A stretch of DNA of 64,000 bases, from positions 1 through 64,000 of the forward strand of contig CAJUKP010000005.1 in the NCBI GenBank assembly GCA_910587165.1. Direction: 5' to 3'. The notes under the pieces were generated by a model. It was not told the DNA's origin. It did not search any database and was given only the letters and a program-made list of their open reading frames with translations. Every line of letters begins with the position of its first letter. Position 1 is the stretch's first letter. This stretch comes from an uncultured Duncaniella sp. (GTDB lineage Bacteria; Bacteroidota; Bacteroidia; Bacteroidales; Muribaculaceae). The translations under genes were made by a program, and so were the position numbers. This document shows positions 17,352 to 26,657 of the stretch, piece after piece.

Positions 17352-18385
17352 GACATTTTGACATTCACCGTCCGGACGAGGCTATCCGCAGCAGCCTGAT
17401 AGACAAGATTGACAATCTCACAAAACCCAAAGGCTCCCTGGGCCGCCTCGAGGAACTCGCCCTGCAGATAGGGATGGCACAGCAGACCCTCTCGCCCACA
17501 CTCAGAAATCCATGCAACATCCTCTTCGCCGCCGACCACGGCATCGAGCGCGAGGGTGTCACCGTCTCGCCACGCGAGGTGACATGGCAGCAGCTCGGCC
17601 ACTTCGCCCGCGGAGGAGCCGGCATCAATTTCCTGTGCGAGCAGAACGGTTTCAGGCTCGTGCTCGTCGACGCAGGCGTGGACTACGACATCCCCGACGG
17701 CCACGGCATAATCGACATGAAGATGGGACGTGGCACCGGCAATTTTCTCCACGGTCCGGCCATGACAATGGAGGAATGGGACGAGTGTATCAGCCGCGGC
17801 GCCCGTGTGGTCGACATGGTTCATGCCGACGGATGCAATGTAGTGAGTTTCGGCGAGATGGGCAGCGGCAACACATCCCCCTCGTCGATGTGGATGCACC
17901 TTCTCACAGGCATATCGCTGCGCGAATGCGTGGGGGCGGGAGCCGGACTCGACTCCCCGGGCATACGCCACAAACTCGACGTGCTCTCCCGGTCACTCGC
18001 CAACTATTCCGGATCTGACGATCTTGAGGAAAAGCTCGCCTGGTTCGGCGGCTACGAGCTTGCAATGGCCGTGGGCGGTATGCTCCGCGCCGCCGCGCTC
18101 GGAATGATCATAATTGTCGACGGATTCATAATGACCGCCTGTATGGCTGCCGCCTCACGGTTCTATCCCGAAGTGCTTGACTATGCCGTGTTCGGCCACC
18201 AGGGCGACGAATCAGGCCACAGGCTGATGCTCGAAGCCATCGGGGCAAGGCCCGTGCTCAATCTTGGCCTCCGTCTGGGCGAGGGATCCGGTGCGGTATG
18301 CGCCTACCCCATACTCCTCTCGGCCGTGAACATGATCAACAACATGGACTCCTTTGCCAAAGTGGCGGTCACCAAATATTTCTGA
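17348..18385 (+). CDS. cobT: nicotinate-nucleotide-dimethylbenzimidazole phosphoribosyltransferase
   Basis: CobT makes alpha-ribazole phosphate from a lower-ligand base and nicotinate mononucleotide. Residues KPKGSLGRLEELA and FAADHGIEREGVT are family signatures, and GEGSGAVCAYP near the C-terminus carries the catalytic glutamate. The 345-residue length is normal. It overlaps cobU upstream by 4 nt and cobS downstream by 1 nt. No base-synthesis gene (bluB, bza) lies nearby, so the base comes from elsewhere. Confidence 0.95.
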   Translation: MRHFDIHRPDEAIRSSLIDKIDNLTKPKGSLGRLEELALQIGMAQQTLSPTLRNPCNILFAADHGIEREGVTVSPREVTWQQLGHFARGGAGINFLCEQNGFRLVLVDAGVDYDIPDGHGIIDMKMGRGTGNFLHGPAMTMEEWDECISRGARVVDMVHADGCNVVSFGEMGSGNTSPSSMWMHLLTGISLRECVGAGAGLDSPGIRHKLDVLSRSLANYSGSDDLEEKLAWFGGYELAMAVGGMLRAAALGMIIIVDGFIMTACMAAASRFYPEVLDYAVFGHQGDESGHRLMLEAIGARPVLNLGLRLGEGSGAVCAYPILLSAVNMINNMDSFAKVAVTKYF

Positions 18386-19119
18386 TGAAATTCCTCGCGG
18401 CCCTCATATTCTTCACCCGGCTCCCGTTCTGGCGTATCGCCGAGGTGCCCGCTGAGCATTACAAAAGAGTGGTCGACCTCTGGTCAGCCACCGGATGGCT
18501 CACAGGCGGTATCACAGCTCTCACCCTGTTTGGAGCGTTTCACCTGCTCCCGCCCCCCGCGGCGGTGACGGTGGCACTGACTGTCAGACTCCTCGTCACC
18601 GGCGCTCTGCATGAGGATGGCCTGGCCGATTTCTTCGACGGCATGGGTGGCGGAACCTCCCGCTCACGCATCCTCACCATCATGAAAGACTCCCACATAG
18701 GCACCTACGGAGTGATAGCCCTGATAATATACTTTATCCTGGCCGTGACACTCCTGTCGTCGCTTCCCCCTGAACTGTGCTGCCTGACAGTCCTCGCCGC
18801 CGATCCCTGGAGCAAATTCTGCGCCTCACAGATCATCAATTTCCTCCCCTACGCCCGCAAGCAGGAGGAAGCCAAGAATCTCACTGTCTATTCCCGCATG
18901 GGGGCAGGGGCATGGTTGGCAAGCTTCCTTTTCGGCGCAATCCCTCTGGCGTTACTCCCCCCCGTGGTGATTCCGGCGGCCATGACACCTCTGCTTGTAT
19001 CTGGCGCACTCATAATCTTCATGAAAAGTAAATTGCAGGGATATACCGGCGATTGCTGCGGAGCCACATTCCTCATGTCCGAACTCTCGTTTTTCCTCGT
19101 AGTGACAATCATATCATGA
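18385..19119 (+). CDS. cobS: adenosylcobinamide-GDP ribazoletransferase
   Basis: CobS joins adenosylcobinamide-GDP to alpha-ribazole phosphate in the membrane. The start is the ATG at 18385, giving MKFLAALIFFTRLPFWR, the usual CobS beginning; an open frame extends farther upstream but runs inside cobT. The acidic motif HEDGLADFFDGMGGG is the metal site and several hydrophobic helices follow. 244 residues, as expected. Its TGA overlaps the cobC ATG. Confidence 0.93.
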   Translation: MKFLAALIFFTRLPFWRIAEVPAEHYKRVVDLWSATGWLTGGITALTLFGAFHLLPPPAAVTVALTVRLLVTGALHEDGLADFFDGMGGGTSRSRILTIMKDSHIGTYGVIALIIYFILAVTLLSSLPPELCCLTVLAADPWSKFCASQIINFLPYARKQEEAKNLTVYSRMGAGAWLASFLFGAIPLALLPPVVIPAAMTPLLVSGALIIFMKSKLQGYTGDCCGATFLMSELSFFLVVTIIS

Positions 19120-19646
19120 ATCTCACACTCATCAGACACACGGCCGTGGACGTGCCTAAAGGTGTGTGCTACGGACAGACCGACGTACCCCTCGCCCCGA
19201 CTTTCGAAGCCGAGGCCCGGCAGGTGCGCGACCTGATAGCCGGCTCTGAATTCGACATGGTGTTCACCTCTCCCCTCTCCCGCTGTGTCCGCCTCGCATC
19301 CGCCTGCGGTTATCCCGACGCCCGACGTGACGCCCGCCTCATGGAGATGGACTTCGGTGAATGGGAAATGAAACGCTGGGACGAGATCACCGATCCGAGG
19401 CTTCAGGAATGGTATGACGACTATTTCAACGTCGCCGCCACCGGAGGTGAATCATTCGTCAGCCAGGGCAGACGGGTGGCCTCATTCATTGCCTCCCTCA
19501 GGGAGAGCGGCTACAGGGGCGTGGCCATATTCACCCACGGAGGCACCATAATCCAGTTCCTGCTCAACCTCGGCCTCATAACTCCTGAAACCACCTTCGA
19601 CCACCAGCCACCCTACGGCGGCATAGTGGAGGTAAGCTTATCTTAG
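19116..19646 (+). CDS. cobC: alpha-ribazole phosphatase (histidine phosphatase)
   Basis: 176 residues starting MNLTLIRHTAVDVPKG, where LIRHT carries the catalytic histidine of the phosphoglycerate-mutase fold; SPLSRC, EMDFGEWE and FTHGGTI complete the site. It removes the 5'-phosphate in the last step of cobalamin assembly. The start overlaps the cobS stop (ATGA). The 3' end overlaps the end of the convergent cbiB gene by 9 nt, so no space is left for a terminator between the two operons. Confidence 0.9.
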   Translation: MNLTLIRHTAVDVPKGVCYGQTDVPLAPTFEAEARQVRDLIAGSEFDMVFTSPLSRCVRLASACGYPDARRDARLMEMDFGEWEMKRWDEITDPRLQEWYDDYFNVAATGGESFVSQGRRVASFIASLRESGYRGVAIFTHGGTIIQFLLNLGLITPETTFDHQPPYGGIVEVSLS

Positions 19647-20573
19647 TGTCAGTAACAACCTCAGGACAACCGTCAACGTCACCATCATCACCTCGGAGAG
19701 GCGGTTGATACGGATGGCCGAGCGCATATCAGCTGATGTGAGCGCGCGCGGATTGGAACCTATGTAGGGTTTATAGACCGCTTCCCCGAAATAGTCATGC
19801 GTTCCGCCGAAACGGCAGTCAAGGATGCCTGAGAGAGCAGCCTCCGGATAGCCGGAATTCGGACTGGCGTGCTGCGGCCCGTAGCGTCTCACCCATTTCC
19901 ACAATCCCGGCCGGCCGGCGGCCATGATCATAAGCCAGGATGTGAGGCGCGCGGGAATATAATTGGCCACATCGTCAATCCTCGCGGCCCACCGCCCGAA
20001 ATCACCGTAGCGTTCATTCCTATACCCCACCATCGAGTCAAGGGTATTGACCATCTTGTAGGCAAGCATACCGGGCACACCGAGCAGCAGATACCAGAAA
20101 AGTGGAGCGATCACCCCGTCGCTCAGGTTCTCGGCGAGAGTCTCCAAGGCGGCCGTGCGGATCTCGCCGTCGGTGAGCGAGGCTGTGTCGCGCCCTACTA
20201 TACGCCCCACTTGCCGCCTGCCCTCGTCGAGCGAACGGTCTGCCGCCTCAAACACCATCCTCACCTCATCGGCAAGGGTCTTTCCGGCCAGACAATAGAA
20301 TATGGCCACCGCCTCGACGGCTATGCTCAGCCATGTCCACGGAGATATGAGCCGGAGAATGATCCATGCCGACAGGTAGACCGTAACTATGAGACCTACG
20401 GCGGTGAAGGCCCCGGCTGCCACCCGGTGGGAGCCGCGGTTCAGACGATGTTCCAGAAACGATATGCACTTGCCGAACCCCACCACCGGATGAGGAAGCC
20501 TTGCGGGATCGCCGAACATGAGGTCAAGTCCCCAACCAATCAGCAGGGGTGCTATTGCCGTGATGATATCCAT
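19638..20573 (-). CDS. cbiB: adenosylcobinamide-phosphate synthase
   Basis: 311 residues, multi-spanning membrane protein. Signature GDPARLPHPVVGFG near the N-terminus, then TLAENLSDGVIAPLFWYLLLG and YKMVNTLDSMVGYRNERY are characteristic of CbiB, which attaches aminopropanol phosphate to adenosylcobyric acid. It is the last gene of the long minus-strand corrin operon and overlaps cobD by 22 nt, fitting a paired step in which CobD supplies the aminopropanol phosphate. Confidence 0.93.
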   Translation of the reverse strand: MDIITAIAPLLIGWGLDLMFGDPARLPHPVVGFGKCISFLEHRLNRGSHRVAAGAFTAVGLIVTVYLSAWIILRLISPWTWLSIAVEAVAIFYCLAGKTLADEVRMVFEAADRSLDEGRRQVGRIVGRDTASLTDGEIRTAALETLAENLSDGVIAPLFWYLLLGVPGMLAYKMVNTLDSMVGYRNERYGDFGRWAARIDDVANYIPARLTSWLMIMAAGRPGLWKWVRRYGPQHASPNSGYPEAALSGILDCRFGGTHDYFGEAVYKPYIGSNPRALTSADMRSAIRINRLSEVMMVTLTVVLRLLLTLR

Positions 20574-21529
20574 TGTGATATGGCATTTATGAGTAGATCG
20601 TTTTCATGGCGTGTCTGGGCGGCGATACGGATATCCGCCGGATTGCCTGTCATATTCGAGGCATCGCGTATGAGAAGTCCGTACCGCTCCACCAGCCAGT
20701 TTTTCAGCTCTGACGAGCTCCCCGCGGGGAGTGTGGCGAGAAAGAAATTGCACACCGTATCCGAGACCGCGAACCCCATCCCACGCAGAGCCGCGGCCAT
20801 CCTCATGGCCTCGTCATGAAGCCCTGCCGCATCAATCGGATACTCGTCCATCCGGTCGAGAAGTCTCATTGAGGCAGCTATCGACATACCGCACACACTC
20901 CATGGCATACGAAGTTCCTTCAGCGGAGCCATCAGTCCGGGATGTCCCACCACATACCCCACCCGCAGCCCCGGCACGGAAAACCGTTTGGTGAGCGAGC
21001 TGAGCATCAGCACATCCCCGCGGGAAACGCACTCCGCCTGACTGAGTGTCGGACGGACGGAATAGTCGCTGTAAGCGGCATCGACCACAGTCACCGCCCC
21101 CGGCTTCACCTCCGGAAGCCTCTCCCGATAGCATCCGTCAGGGTTGTTCGGATTGCAGAGCCAGACCAGATCGGCCTCTTCGAGCGCCGTGAATACATGA
21201 CCGTACATACGGCACGCATCCCCATACTCGCTGAACGTGGGCCGGAAGATATATGAGTTCATACCGCCATATCTCCTGGCTATCATATAGATTGCATCCG
21301 TGGCTCCGGCTGTCACCATCACCGTACCCCGTGGCAGGCCGTGGATACTCTCGAGCTTACGCTCCACCACCTCAGGCGCCGGGTCGGGATAGCTTGTGAG
21401 CAGACCGGGCTGCGACCCGAGCCACGCGGCGAGGGCCGTGTGATCGACATCCTGGAGTATATTGGAACTGAAATTATGCCTCACCTTTCCACGGTAGAGG
21501 TAAAGGTCATCACCGTGTCCCTCGATCAT
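20552..21529 (-). CDS. cobD: threonine-phosphate decarboxylase, PLP-dependent
   Basis: 325 residues of the class I/II aminotransferase fold. The PLP lysine lies in SLTKRFSVPGLRVGY; SSNILQDVD and CNPNNPDG are typical of CobD, which decarboxylates threonine phosphate to aminopropanol phosphate for CbiB. Overlaps cbiP upstream by 20 nt and cbiB downstream by 22 nt. Histidinol-phosphate aminotransferase is the nearest confusable family; the context decides. Confidence 0.9.
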   Translation of the reverse strand: MIEGHGDDLYLYRGKVRHNFSSNILQDVDHTALAAWLGSQPGLLTSYPDPAPEVVERKLESIHGLPRGTVMVTAGATDAIYMIARRYGGMNSYIFRPTFSEYGDACRMYGHVFTALEEADLVWLCNPNNPDGCYRERLPEVKPGAVTVVDAAYSDYSVRPTLSQAECVSRGDVLMLSSLTKRFSVPGLRVGYVVGHPGLMAPLKELRMPWSVCGMSIAASMRLLDRMDEYPIDAAGLHDEAMRMAAALRGMGFAVSDTVCNFFLATLPAGSSSELKNWLVERYGLLIRDASNMTGNPADIRIAAQTRHENDLLINAISQWISSRQ

Positions 21530-23003
21530 CTCCTTTCATTATTTCATAGATTCTGTCAATGTCGATATGCTCGCGGAGCATGGCGGCAAGGGCGTCATAC
21601 TGCTCCTCTTTGTAGGCCTCGTAATCAAGTGCAGGCGTAGCCTCCCCCCCGGCGTAGGGTGCGAGGAGGGCATCTATCACCTCGCGGTTGTCAAGGATTC
21701 CGTGGATATAGCTGCCCATCACCCTGTCTGAGACCCGGCATCCATCCTCCTGTCCGTCCTGCAGCACACACAGAGGCTCAGCCCCCGGATCGCGATGTGT
21801 CTGCCCCATGTGTATCTCGTAACCGTGACACATATCCCCGCCTCCGGCGAAAGTGAAGTCTACCCTGCGGGTGGTCTTGCTTCCGGTGAGAGTCGTGCGG
21901 ACAGGAAGCAGTCCGAGTCCCGGCAGAGAGGCAATCTTACCCTCCACGCCATCCGGATCGTTCACCTCCAGCCCCATTATCTGATAACCGCCGCATATTC
22001 CCATCACGCTCTTCCCCTCGCGGGCAGCCTCGAGTATGGCCTTGGCCATACCGCCGCGCCTGAGCCAATGGAGATCGGAGAGCGTCGATTTGCTTCCGGG
22101 GATGAGCACCACATCGGCTTCACTGAGCTCGGCGGGATTGTCGGTATAATACAGATTGACGCGGCTGTCCTTCTCGAGGACATTGAAATCCGTGAAATTC
22201 GATATATGACGTAGAAGCACGACGGCCACATTTACCTTCCCCTCCTCTGCCTTGCGGCGCTTGGAGCCGAGAGCCACGGAATCCTCCTCCTCGATGTGGA
22301 TATGGCGGGCAAACGGCACCACTCCGAGCACCGGCACCCCGCATATCTCCTCCATCATGCGCCGGCCCTCATCGAAAAGACGCATATCTCCACGGAACTT
22401 ATTGATGATCACACCCTTTATCCGCTCACGGTCCTCGGGAGTCTGAAGCATAACCGAACCATAGACGCTGGCAAACACCCCTCCCCTGTCGATATCGGCC
22501 ACAAGTATCACACTCGCCCCCGCATGGCGGGCCATGGGCATATTCACTAGATCACTGTCGCGCAGATTGATCTCCGATATGCTCCCCGCGCCTTCCATCA
22601 CAATGGGATTGTAGCGTGTGGCAAGACGGTCAAATGCGGCGCACACCTCGGCTCTAAGCTCCTCGCGACCCTCGCGGCGGAAATACTCGTAAGCGTCGCG
22701 GTTGCCTATCGGCCGGCCGTTGAGCACCACTTGCGACGTATGGTCGCCCGACGGTTTCAGAAGCAGCGGATTCATATCGGTTGAGCAGGCCACACCGGCC
22801 GCCTCGGCCTGGACAGCCTGTGCGCGGCCTATCTCGAGGCCGTCGGGGGTCGCGTATGAATTGAGAGCCATATTCTGCGCCTTGAACGGGGCCGGTGAAT
22901 AACCGTCCTGCCTGAATATGCGGCACAGACCGGTGGCGATCAGGCTCTTGCCGACGTCGCTGCCGGTTCCGGCAAGCATCACGGGTGATAATCTTGGCTT
23001 CAT
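21510..23003 (-). CDS. cobQ: cobyric acid synthase (glutamine-dependent amidase)
   Basis: 497 residues. It amidates four side chains of adenosylcobyrinic acid a,c-diamide (CbiP in the Salmonella nomenclature). The ATP-binding half begins GTGSDVGKSLIATGL, followed by KAQNMALNSY; the glutamine amidotransferase half has the nucleophile in GICGGYQIMG and a histidine in GYEIHMGQT. It overlaps the adenosyltransferase gene upstream by 4 nt. Confidence 0.95.
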   Translation of the reverse strand: MKPRLSPVMLAGTGSDVGKSLIATGLCRIFRQDGYSPAPFKAQNMALNSYATPDGLEIGRAQAVQAEAAGVACSTDMNPLLLKPSGDHTSQVVLNGRPIGNRDAYEYFRREGREELRAEVCAAFDRLATRYNPIVMEGAGSISEINLRDSDLVNMPMARHAGASVILVADIDRGGVFASVYGSVMLQTPEDRERIKGVIINKFRGDMRLFDEGRRMMEEICGVPVLGVVPFARHIHIEEEDSVALGSKRRKAEEGKVNVAVVLLRHISNFTDFNVLEKDSRVNLYYTDNPAELSEADVVLIPGSKSTLSDLHWLRRGGMAKAILEAAREGKSVMGICGGYQIMGLEVNDPDGVEGKIASLPGLGLLPVRTTLTGSKTTRRVDFTFAGGGDMCHGYEIHMGQTHRDPGAEPLCVLQDGQEDGCRVSDRVMGSYIHGILDNREVIDALLAPYAGGEATPALDYEAYKEEQYDALAAMLREHIDIDRIYEIMKGDDRGTR

Positions 23004-23572
23004 TTTCCTATCCGTTTATATGCAAACTGTTTCCATCGTTCCTCATCCTTGTCCATTCTCTCCATCTCCTCGCGGGCCATGACGAAAAAAAGGTCGGAAA
23101 GACGGTTGACATACATCATCACCTCCTCAGGCAGAGGGTCGGCAGCATCAAGCTCCCACAGACGCCGTTCGGCACGGCGCGCGGCCACCCTCACACCGTG
23201 AAGCAGGGCCGAGATTCTCGATCCTCCCGGGAGGATGAAATACTTCGCCTCGCTGCATCCGGCCGCGAAGCTGTCTATGAGCCCCTCCACATCCTCCACA
23301 AGTGTCCCGGGCAGTGTGTTGGGATTCTCGCCACGCATATCGCCTCGGGTGGCCACAAGGCTCATCACGGTCATGAGATTGAGCTGTATCTCCTTGAGGG
23401 GTTGCTGTCTGCAGTCATCGGACGCCATGAACGATCTCACTATCCCGATACTCACATTCAGCTCGTCGAGCGATCCGTTGGCCTCGATGCGTATATCGGT
23501 CTTCGAGACACGTACACGGCCATGTATAGCCGTGGTGCCGCGGTCGCCGGTGCGCGTATATATTCTTCTCAT
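23000..23572 (-). CDS. cob(I)yrinic acid a,c-diamide adenosyltransferase, PduO type
   Basis: 190 residues. The N-terminal ATP-binding motif is YTRTGDRGTTAIHG, with SLDELNVSIG and the helix RVAARRAERRLWEL typical of PduO-type enzymes (also called CobO or BtuR functionally, but unrelated in fold). It attaches the 5'-deoxyadenosyl group to cobalt. Located between cbiA and cobQ with 4-nt overlaps on both sides, matching its step order. Confidence 0.9.
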   Translation of the reverse strand: MRRIYTRTGDRGTTAIHGRVRVSKTDIRIEANGSLDELNVSIGIVRSFMASDDCRQQPLKEIQLNLMTVMSLVATRGDMRGENPNTLPGTLVEDVEGLIDSFAAGCSEAKYFILPGGSRISALLHGVRVAARRAERRLWELDAADPLPEEVMMYVNRLSDLFFVMAREEMERMDKDEERWKQFAYKRIGK

Positions 23573-24858
23573 AGATTCCAGATTTTCAATATACCCCGCT
23601 CACCCCAGTAGAGATGGGTGTAACCGGCGTATGTGTTTTTATAATGATACAACGGTGTGGCCACCGCGTCACCCTTGACATTGGTCTGCCGCGCGGCCGA
23701 AGGGAGCACATCGGGATTGACAAGGCGGGAGTAATGGAACTCATGTCCGCGCAGTGTCATGCCGGGGAGATGGACAGTCCTGTAGCCGAGGGTGAGGCGC
23801 GCGCCATCCATTGTGGTCGATGTTGGTATGACGCCACACATTTCCGCGCCGTCTATATCCTGTGTGAGATATATCATGCCGCCGCACTCGGCCAGCATTC
23901 TTCCGCCACGTTCCACATAGTCCCTCACGCTGTCGCGCATTGACCGGTTGCCGGACAGAGTGTCGGCATAAAGTTCGGGATAACCTCCGGGCAGATACAC
24001 TATATCCGCCTCCGGGAGCTCTTTGTCACGCATAGGGGAGAAAAACACCACATCATGTGGTGCGAACGAACGCAGATTCTCAGGATAGATGAAATTGAAC
24101 GCCTCATCGCGGGCCACGGCGATCCTGAGCGGCCGTCCTGACGGCTCCACATCTTTCGCCACGCCACACCACGACGGCACACGTGAGGCTGTGACACCGA
24201 GCAGTCTGTCGACATCAACATTGCCGGACACCGCCTCTGCCGCCGCCTCTACGAACCTCTCCATCTCCTCCTCACCCGAGAGTGTGAGTCCGAGATGGCG
24301 CGACGGGGCCTGGAGGTTGCCGCATCTGGCGATATAGCCCAGACATTCCGCCCCTGCATCCGAGCAGGCATCTTTCAGAAAGCTGAAATGTCTTTCCGAG
24401 GCGACGCGGTTGAACACAATCCCCGCCACCTCGACATCCGGACGGAAACTCTTGAATCCATGTATCGTCGCCGCCACCGAATAGGCGGTAGACGCGGCGT
24501 TGACGAGAAGTATCACCGGCAGCCCGGTGATACGTGCCATATCGGCACTGCTGCCGCGCATACGGTCATAGCCGTCAAACATACCCATGACACCCTCGAC
24601 CACGCTCACATCACCTCCCGAGGCATAGCGTCCGAATATGTCGGCCACATACTCCTCAGAGGCCATGAAAGTGTCGAGATTGATCGAATTCCTCCCTGAA
24701 GCGACACGGTGGAATTGCGTGTCTATGTAGTCAGGCCCACACTTGAAAGGCCTCACGTCAAGGCCCCGCTCCCTGAGGAGACGCATCAGGCCAAGCGAGA
24801 AGGTAGTCTTCCCGCAACCCGACGAAGTAGCCGCTATTATGAATCCTGATCTGCTCAT
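23569..24858 (-). CDS. cbiA: cobyrinate a,c-diamide synthase
   Basis: 429 residues. The ATPase part begins SSGCGKTTFSLGLMRLL and KCGPDYIDTQFH; the glutaminase part has the catalytic cysteine in LAECGGMIYL and the histidine region GHEFHYSRL. It amidates the a and c side chains of cobyrinate or its cobalt form. 4-nt overlaps connect it to the genes on both sides. In a pathway with early cobalt insertion the Co-containing substrate is expected. Confidence 0.93.
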   Translation of the reverse strand: MSRSGFIIAATSSGCGKTTFSLGLMRLLRERGLDVRPFKCGPDYIDTQFHRVASGRNSINLDTFMASEEYVADIFGRYASGGDVSVVEGVMGMFDGYDRMRGSSADMARITGLPVILLVNAASTAYSVAATIHGFKSFRPDVEVAGIVFNRVASERHFSFLKDACSDAGAECLGYIARCGNLQAPSRHLGLTLSGEEEMERFVEAAAEAVSGNVDVDRLLGVTASRVPSWCGVAKDVEPSGRPLRIAVARDEAFNFIYPENLRSFAPHDVVFFSPMRDKELPEADIVYLPGGYPELYADTLSGNRSMRDSVRDYVERGGRMLAECGGMIYLTQDIDGAEMCGVIPTSTTMDGARLTLGYRTVHLPGMTLRGHEFHYSRLVNPDVLPSAARQTNVKGDAVATPLYHYKNTYAGYTHLYWGERGILKIWNL

Positions 24859-26657
24859 TGTCTGTATCTTATCACTCCGTTGTCATCTATCAGCAACCCC
24901 TCTGTCGAACCGCGTGGGTAAACGGACGCGCACACAGAGAGGGAGCGGTCGAGAAGTGCGTTGAAAAATCTTTCAGCATCCTCACCGGTCATCACATCCC
25001 ACAGATGCCTGGCCATATCAACTGTCCCGGCAGCCTTGACAGCCGCCTCAGAGCAGCCGGCCTCTGCAGCCAGCGATGCGAGAAATTCCCTGTCCATAGC
25101 CACCTTGTGGGAATGGGTGTCGAGATGCCCCGCCGCAAGCTTGACAGCCTTCCCTATCATCAGGCCCACTGTCACCTGCCGGATTCCGCATCTTGCGGCA
25201 GCGACCAGAGTCTCACCTATCGCGTTGCCGTAATGCACGAATGCCTGCGGAGGCAGATCCGGATAGACCGAGCGGACACTCCGCTCGCTTTTGGCCCCCG
25301 AATTCATCACAAGCCTGTCACATCCGGTAGCCACGGCCACCTCCACCTCCCTCGTCAGAGCCTCGACAAAGGCCTCGTGCGAGAACGGACGCACAACACC
25401 GGAGGTCCCTATGATCGAGATGCCGTCAACCACCCCAACACGGTTGTTGAATGTCTTCTCCCACAACTCCCTGCCTCCGGGTACTGAGATGGTTATATCC
25501 ACTCCACCCTCAGGATAGAGTTGCCTCACTGCCTCGCTCATCATCCTGCGGGGCACCGGATTGATGGCAGGCCCTCCCGGCTCCACTCCCAGTCCGGGAA
25601 GCGTAACGGTGCCTACCCCTTCACCTCCATGGAATCGGATGTCACCCCCCGGTCTGTCGGAAAGTGTGACTTCCGCCACTATCACGGCTCCGTGGGTCAC
25701 ATCCGGGTCATCGCCTGCATCCTTCACCACCTGCGCCGTCGCATGGCCCGGGCAGCACCCGGTTATACAGGCCTCGAGCATCACTGTCTCACCACCCGGA
25801 AGCGTCACCCCGACCACACCGTCGAAATCCAGCCCGAGTGCGCCTGACAGCGCGGCCGTGACAGCCGCTGTCGCACACGTTCCGGTCGTCAGACCGCTTC
25901 TGAGCGGAAAAAAGTCGGGCACAAGACGTTCCACAGCCCTACGGAGAGTGATCTCACCCTCCACATTGACAAAACGGGCCGGCAACACCGGACGCTTCAC
26001 GGCAAACACCTTCACCCCACGCTCGGTGGCGGCATCCACCTTGGCTTCGAAACCGCCGCTCTCCCCGCTCTCCTTGGTGATGATGGCATCAGGCCTCACC
26101 GCGTCGAGCAGTTCACCCTCATCATCATCACGGTGGTAATACACAATCTTACCGGCAGGAAATCCGGCTTCTGCAGCCTCGCGGCGCGACTCCTCGCGGT
26201 CGAGTATCCTGAACGTGCAGTCATGCTTCTCCCAGAACGGACGGAGCCGCGTGATCGTGCGCACACCGGTGAGCGCGAGCAGCTTTTCCACCCCCGCACC
26301 GGTCATTTTTGACATGGCATCTTCATAGCTGTCACACCACACCACTCCGCCGGAACGCTCCGGATAGCGGCGCTCGACACGCACCACCGGAATCCCGGTC
26401 TGCCGCGTGGCCGCATCAATGGTGGCATGGAGCCGCATGGCAAACGGATGGGCCGCATCAATCACAAGTGTGACCACTTCCCGCTCTATAAGAGCCACAA
26501 GGGCGGCCTCATCCAATGCACCGGAGATCTGGACGGCATTGGGCGAGCCGAGGGTCCGGAGGCTGCCGAGGGTCGAATAGAGATATGGCTTACCGGCGCC
26601 GTCGAGCACTGCCGCGGCGAGCCTTCCCTCGGTGGTTCCTCCAAACACAAGTATCAT
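24855..26657 (-). CDS. fused precorrin-6A reductase (CbiJ/CobK) and CbiD methyltransferase
   Basis: 600 residues in two parts. Residues 1 to about 245 are CbiJ/CobK (VFGGTTEGRLAAAV; VIDAAHPFA; ITKESGESGG), an NAD(P)H-dependent reductase. Residues from about 252 on are CbiD (LRSGLTTGTCATAAV; then NSGAKSERS and a C-terminal helix bundle), the C1 methyltransferase of the anaerobic route. CbiD has no counterpart in the aerobic route, so its presence marks early cobalt insertion. Fusion of the two steps in one chain is known in Bacteroidetes. 4-nt overlaps with both neighbours. Confidence 0.92.
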   Translation of the reverse strand: MILVFGGTTEGRLAAAVLDGAGKPYLYSTLGSLRTLGSPNAVQISGALDEAALVALIEREVVTLVIDAAHPFAMRLHATIDAATRQTGIPVVRVERRYPERSGGVVWCDSYEDAMSKMTGAGVEKLLALTGVRTITRLRPFWEKHDCTFRILDREESRREAAEAGFPAGKIVYYHRDDDEGELLDAVRPDAIITKESGESGGFEAKVDAATERGVKVFAVKRPVLPARFVNVEGEITLRRAVERLVPDFFPLRSGLTTGTCATAAVTAALSGALGLDFDGVVGVTLPGGETVMLEACITGCCPGHATAQVVKDAGDDPDVTHGAVIVAEVTLSDRPGGDIRFHGGEGVGTVTLPGLGVEPGGPAINPVPRRMMSEAVRQLYPEGGVDITISVPGGRELWEKTFNNRVGVVDGISIIGTSGVVRPFSHEAFVEALTREVEVAVATGCDRLVMNSGAKSERSVRSVYPDLPPQAFVHYGNAIGETLVAAARCGIRQVTVGLMIGKAVKLAAGHLDTHSHKVAMDREFLASLAAEAGCSEAAVKAAGTVDMARHLWDVMTGEDAERFFNALLDRSLSVCASVYPRGSTEGLLIDDNGVIRYRQ

